Origin: an uncultured Bacteroidales bacterium
GTDB taxonomy: Bacteria > Bacteroidota > Bacteroidia > Bacteroidales > UBA932
Length of the DNA: 64,000 nucleotides
Assembly (NCBI GenBank): GCA_944326235.1
Contig: CALVDH010000002.1
Coordinates: 62,001-126,000, forward strand
Direction: 5' to 3'
Shown: positions 60,409 through 64,000 of the stretch, piece by piece
How the letters are laid out: every line of letters starts with the position of its first letter
Position numbering within the stretch: position 1 is the first letter of the stretch
Translations under genes and position numbers: made by a program
Notes under the pieces: model-generated
What the model saw: only the letters and a program-made list of their open reading frames with translations
Told to the model about the DNA's origin: nothing
Database searches by the model: none

Positions 60409-62236
60409 TCTTAGACAGTTGACCCTCCTGGCACTCCTGCTGGCCTCCCCGTCCGCTATCTTCTGCGGATGTGACAAGACCCCTGTGCCTCTGGAGGAGG
60501 ATATGAACGGCGGAGTGCCGCAGAACGTACGCCTGGTCGCCTCTGACGGGACATCCCTGACATTTGCCTGGAGTCCCGTGAATGGAGCTGACTACTATTA
60601 CTGGAGGCTCCTGGAGGCGGACGGAGAGCAGCATTCGGCCAGTTCTACCAAGGATACGGCAGTTGTACTGTCTGAACTGGTCACAGGAACCGCATACAGC
60701 TTCTCGGTAAGAAGCCACAGCGGTCTGACTGACTCGGAATTCTCCGAAGCCGTGGAAGGCATTCCCGGAGGTCTCCCCGAGCCCCCGGAGGTCACAGATG
60801 ACCTCATAGCCGAACTGGGACTTCCTGAGGATGAGAATGATGAGCTGGTAAGGGCCTTCCCCACAGCCCAGGGCTGCGGAATGTTCACCACCGGCGGCCG
60901 CGGAGGAGAGATATACCGCGTGACCAACCTCAATGACAACGGTACCGGCTCCCTCCGCTGGGCCATTGACCACGAGGGACCCCGCACCATTGTCTTCGAT
61001 GTGGGAGGCACCATCAACCTCTCCCGCAGCCTGGACATCAACGACGGAGACATAACGATCGCGGGCCAGACCGCTCCCGGCGACGGTATCTGCCTGGCCG
61101 GTTATCCCATAAACATCAAGGCCGACAACGTCATCATCCGCTTCATCCGGGTAAGGACCGGTGACGGCAACGGCAGCGGTGAAAAGGACGCCGACGCCCT
61201 GTTCGCCCGGGACCACTCCAACATCATCATCGACCACTGCTCCTTCAGCTGGAGCACCGATGAGTGCGCCTCCGCATACGACAACTCCAACTTCACCATG
61301 CAGTGGTGCATCCTCAGCGAGAGCCTGCGCAACTCAGTCCATCCCAAGGGCAATCACGGCTACGGCGGCATCTGGGGAGGCACCCCCGCATCCTTCCACC
61401 ACAACCTGATCGCACATCACTCCAGCCGTACCCCCCGTCTCTGCGGCAGCCGCTACACCGGCATGCCGGAGAACGAGAAGACCGAGATAGTCAACAATGT
61501 GTTCTACAACTGGGGCCCTGTCAACGGCGGCTATGCCGGAGAGGGCGGCTCGTTCAACTTCATCGGCAACTATTACAAGCCCGGAGCGGCCACCAACCAG
61601 AAAAAAGACCTGGTTGACAGGATTTTCAGTCCGAACGCCGATGACGGGTCCAACGCCAACAAATCAGGTGTATGGGGCGTGTTCCACCTCTCCGGCAACG
61701 TATTCGACGGCACTTCACCCCACATGAAACCAGAGTATGTGAGCCTCATCGACGAAGTGAACGCCGACAACTGGCTCGGCCTGCAGCCCAAGGGCACACC
61801 TGAAGGCGGCCTGGAGTCCATCTGTTCAGAGACACCTTTCGACATCTCCTACAACGGCTCCTACATCAGCGTGCAGAGCGCCCAGGAGGCCTACGGGAGC
61901 GTCCTCAGCCATGTCGGAGCATCGCTTGTGAGGGACGAGGTAGATGAGCGGATTATCAATGATACCCGCACAGGCACCTATACCGAAGAAGGCTCAAAAG
62001 GCTCCACCGGAGGCATCATAGATTCCCAGAACGATGTGGGCGGCTGGCCCGAGTACCGCTCCGGCGAGCCCTGGACCGACACTGACGGCGACGGCATCCC
62101 CGATGACTGGGAAGACCGCTTCGGTCTGGTGAAGACCAACCCCGCGGACGGAAAGGAAACTACCCTCGACCCCACCGGCCGCTACACCAACCTCGAGCTG
62201 TGGCTCCACTGGTTGGTAAAGGATATAATACAATAA
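60398..62236 (+). CDS. Pectate lyase (PL1) with N-terminal fibronectin type III domain
   Basis: A 612-residue exported enzyme that cleaves homogalacturonan by beta-elimination. Signal peptide [18 protein letters not shown], probably a lipoprotein. Next comes a fibronectin-type-III-like domain (about 28-115; [28 protein letters not shown]). The beta-helix PL1 core contains [29 protein letters not shown], then [20 protein letters not shown] and a TPRLCGSRY element. At the end is an Asp/Gly-rich calcium-binding type repeat ([17 protein letters not shown]). The ATG at 60398 was chosen (overlapping the GH105 stop); one at 60383 is also in frame but adds only five residues before the signal peptide. 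Confidence 0.92.
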   Translation: MKNNLRQLTLLALLLASPSAIFCGCDKTPVPLEEDMNGGVPQNVRLVASDGTSLTFAWSPVNGADYYYWRLLEADGEQHSASSTKDTAVVLSELVTGTAYSFSVRSHSGLTDSEFSEAVEGIPGGLPEPPEVTDDLIAELGLPEDENDELVRAFPTAQGCGMFTTGGRGGEIYRVTNLNDNGTGSLRWAIDHEGPRTIVFDVGGTINLSRSLDINDGDITIAGQTAPGDGICLAGYPINIKADNVIIRFIRVRTGDGNGSGEKDADALFARDHSNIIIDHCSFSWSTDECASAYDNSNFTMQWCILSESLRNSVHPKGNHGYGGIWGGTPASFHHNLIAHHSSRTPRLCGSRYTGMPENEKTEIVNNVFYNWGPVNGGYAGEGGSFNFIGNYYKPGAATNQKKDLVDRIFSPNADDGSNANKSGVWGVFHLSGNVFDGTSPHMKPEYVSLIDEVNADNWLGLQPKGTPEGGLESICSETPFDISYNGSYISVQSAQEAYGSVLSHVGASLVRDEVDERIINDTRTGTYTEEGSKGSTGGIIDSQNDVGGWPEYRSGEPWTDTDGDGIPDDWEDRFGLVKTNPADGKETTLDPTGRYTNLELWLHWLVKDIIQ

Positions 62237-62273
62237 ACCATATTAATTACTAACCAATACAAACAATCGTCTT

Positions 62274-64000
62274 ATGCGAGAATTATCTAAAAAACTATGC
62301 CTTCTTCTGGCGGCCCTGCTGTGCATGTCCACAGCACTCTACGCCCAGGAGGTAAGAGGTGTGGTCACAGACTCGAACGGTGAGCCCCTCCCGGGTGTCA
62401 GCGTCGTAGTCGAAGGCACCACCCTCGGGACTCAGACAGACCTGGACGGTGCGTATGTCATCGAAGTACCTGACATCAACTCGTCCAGCCTGCAGTTTAT
62501 CTTCATCGGAATGAAGGACCAGATCATTCCGGTAAACGGACGCACAGTCATCGATGTAATGATGGAGGATGACGTCACGATGCTGGAGGAGACCGTCGTT
62601 ATCGGTTACGCTACAGTAAAGCGCCGCGACCTCCTCGGCTCCGTATCGTCCATCAGCAACGAGAAAATAACCGAGCAGCCCGTGACCAGCGTGTCCCAGG
62701 CCCTGACCGGAAGGATGGCCGGCGTGTCGGTAACCACCACAGAGGGTGACCCTGACGCCGACATCAAGATCCGTGTCCGCGGAGGCGGATCCATCACCCA
62801 GGACTCCTCGCCTCTGTACATCGTGGACGGTTTCCCTGTGGACAACATCAACGATATCGCCGCTTCCGAAATCCAGTCAATGGACGTACTGAAGGATGCC
62901 TTCTCGACCGCCATCTATGGTTCCCGCGGTGCGAACGGAGTAGTCATCATCACCACCAAGAGCGGTGAGAAAGGACGCAAGGTGTCTGTCAGCGTCAATG
63001 CCTACTACGGCCAGAAATGGATGGCCAACCGCGACGCCATCCAGACCATGGACTCCGAGAACTTCGTAAGATTCCAGTATGAGCTCGGCCTTATCAGGGA
63101 CAACATCTCCGACAACTACGAGCCCTTCTTCGGCAGCTACGACGACATCGACCTGTACTACGGCCTGCCCACCAACGACTGGGTCGGCATGGTCTTCGGC
63201 AACACCGGCCAGACCTGGAACACCGACGTGACCGTATCCGGCAGCGGTGACAACTATAACTGGACCCTCGGCTACGCCCACATGGACGACAAGGCCATCA
63301 TGATGGGGTCCTCATACGCCCGTGACAACCTCAACCTGAAGGCTCAGTACAGGCCCCACAAGTCCCTGACCTTCGATGTCAACGTGCGCTACTCCAACAT
63401 GAATACCCGCGGCTCAGGCGCCAACTCCATGAACGACGCCGGCTCTACTTCCGGAAACGGACGTCTGAAACACGCCGTATCCTATACTCCGATACCCATC
63501 TCCTCATCTATTCAGAACGTAGACCTTGAGGAGGACTACGGCGACAACGCACCCCCGCTCCTCTCAGTGGCCGACAACGACTCCAAGAGGACCCGTACCC
63601 AGTGGAATGCCAACGGAGCAGTGACCTGGGAGATTATCCCCAACCTCCGCCTGAAAGTCGAGGGAGGTCTGCAGGACTACCGTCAGATGGACAACCGCTT
63701 CTACGGCCTCACCACCTACTATGTGGCCAACACAGCTACCTACAAGAACCTGCCTGCAGCCCGCTACACAGACCGCTCCTATCAGAGATACCGCAACACC
63801 AACACCCTCAGCTATGACTTCGAGGACGTGTTCGATGATGACAGGCACAGGCTCAACTTCATCCTCGGTGAGGAGATGATCATCACCAAGAGCCACCAGA
63901 TCACGGCTATGGTAGAGAATTTCCCCGAGTCCTTCGACTCCGACATGGCCTGGAACTTCATGAGTACAGGTACTCCGATTTCCTACGAGGACTACTACGA
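62274..64000 (+). CDS. SusC/RagA-family TonB-linked outer-membrane protein (3' end cut by window)
   Basis: An outer-membrane receptor that imports pectin oligosaccharides with a SusD partner, presumably just beyond the window. 575 codons are visible. Signal peptide KLCLLLAALLCMSTALYAQ. A carboxypeptidase-regulatory-like domain (about 27-105; VRGVVTDSNGEPLPGVSVVVEGTTLGTQTDLDGAYVIEV) follows. The plug domain (about 110-230) has TVVIGYATVKRRDLLGSVSS, IKIRVRGGGSITQDSSPLYIVDGFPVDNIN and YGSRGANGVVIITTKSG, which are family-diagnostic. Then the barrel begins. Position after four pectin enzymes supports a pectin PUL. The barrel is incomplete here. Confidence 0.95.
   Translation, partial: MRELSKKLCLLLAALLCMSTALYAQEVRGVVTDSNGEPLPGVSVVVEGTTLGTQTDLDGAYVIEVPDINSSSLQFIFIGMKDQIIPVNGRTVIDVMMEDDVTMLEETVVIGYATVKRRDLLGSVSSISNEKITEQPVTSVSQALTGRMAGVSVTTTEGDPDADIKIRVRGGGSITQDSSPLYIVDGFPVDNINDIAASEIQSMDVLKDAFSTAIYGSRGANGVVIITTKSGEKGRKVSVSVNAYYGQKWMANRDAIQTMDSENFVRFQYELGLIRDNISDNYEPFFGSYDDIDLYYGLPTNDWVGMVFGNTGQTWNTDVTVSGSGDNYNWTLGYAHMDDKAIMMGSSYARDNLNLKAQYRPHKSLTFDVNVRYSNMNTRGSGANSMNDAGSTSGNGRLKHAVSYTPIPISSSIQNVDLEEDYGDNAPPLLSVADNDSKRTRTQWNANGAVTWEIIPNLRLKVEGGLQDYRQMDNRFYGLTTYYVANTATYKNLPAARYTDRSYQRYRNTNTLSYDFEDVFDDDRHRLNFILGEEMIITKSHQITAMVENFPESFDSDMAWNFMSTGTPISYEDYY

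Noticed and set aside
1-64000. tRNA or rRNA genes
   Set aside because: I looked for T-loop and rRNA-like stretches and saw none. A tRNA search program should confirm.

Overview
The window looks like a chromosome segment from an anaerobic, gut- or rumen-type member of the Bacteroidota, order Bacteroidales. The evidence is the TAnnTTTG promoter boxes in place of sigma70 -35/-10 boxes, the SusC-type TonB-linked receptor, the Bacteroidota-only families (DUF6175, DUF6913, DUF5723, 6-bladed beta-propeller lipoproteins), an addA/addB-like recombination pair, pyruvate phosphate dikinase and the [FeFe]-hydrogenase maturases HydE and HydF. Base composition is fairly GC-rich for the group. I cannot name a genus. 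I see no rRNA, tRNA, CRISPR array, transposase or phage gene.

Layout. 1-8.0 kb: an NhaD-type antiporter (cut by the window edge), folC, then purL and a PIN-PhoH ATPase, followed by two large inverted-repeat elements. 8.1-14.9 kb: ppdK with its terminator, then a four-gene run of secreted proteins that includes DUF6175 and LPP20-like members. 14.9-19.6 kb: hydF-hydE, DUF6913, a DUF368 lipid-carrier transporter and an EamA permease. 19.6-27.9 kb: tamB, the mtaB-folB-methyltransferase cluster, an MBL hydrolase and a MaoC-like hydratase, closed by a strong bidirectional terminator. 28-39.8 kb: a tight leftward run gpsA-pgi-addB-addA-HMA protein-lipoprotein-DUF5723. 39.9-43.1 kb: a lysophospholipase-like hydrolase, DUF554, a histidine-rich EamA permease and a repeat-bearing gap. 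43.1-52.7 kb: a membrane-anchored LuxR-like regulator, a TonB-type receptor, two beta-propeller lipoproteins around an orphan trpB2, an unrecognised protein, a zinc-ribbon membrane protein and an exported hydrolase. 52.7-55.5 kb: a 117-bp tandem repeat, a DUF1648-like protein, a zinc alcohol dehydrogenase and xpt. 55.6-64 kb: a pectin utilisation locus (GH28, a CE12-CE8 fusion, GH105, PL1 and the start of a SusC).

Most interesting regulatory find: the leader of trpB2 carries a complete classical tryptophan attenuator. It has a TTTG/TATCTTCG promoter with a 19-bp spacer, a 30-codon leader ORF with three consecutive Trp codons plus a fourth, an antiterminator pairing segment, and a 13-bp terminator hairpin followed by a U-rich tract. 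The enzyme would then be made only when charged tRNA-Trp is scarce.

Most interesting structural find: between phoH and ppdK lie a 125-bp palindrome and, 15 bp further on, a 170-bp element closed by a perfect 31-bp inverted repeat that holds three internal hairpins. Two further non-coding repeat families lie at 51.2 kb (a pair of oppositely oriented 46-bp hairpins) and 52.8-53.1 kb (six regularly spaced 15-bp palindromes). The 10.9-14.9 kb envelope operon is the best candidate for an undescribed protein system.
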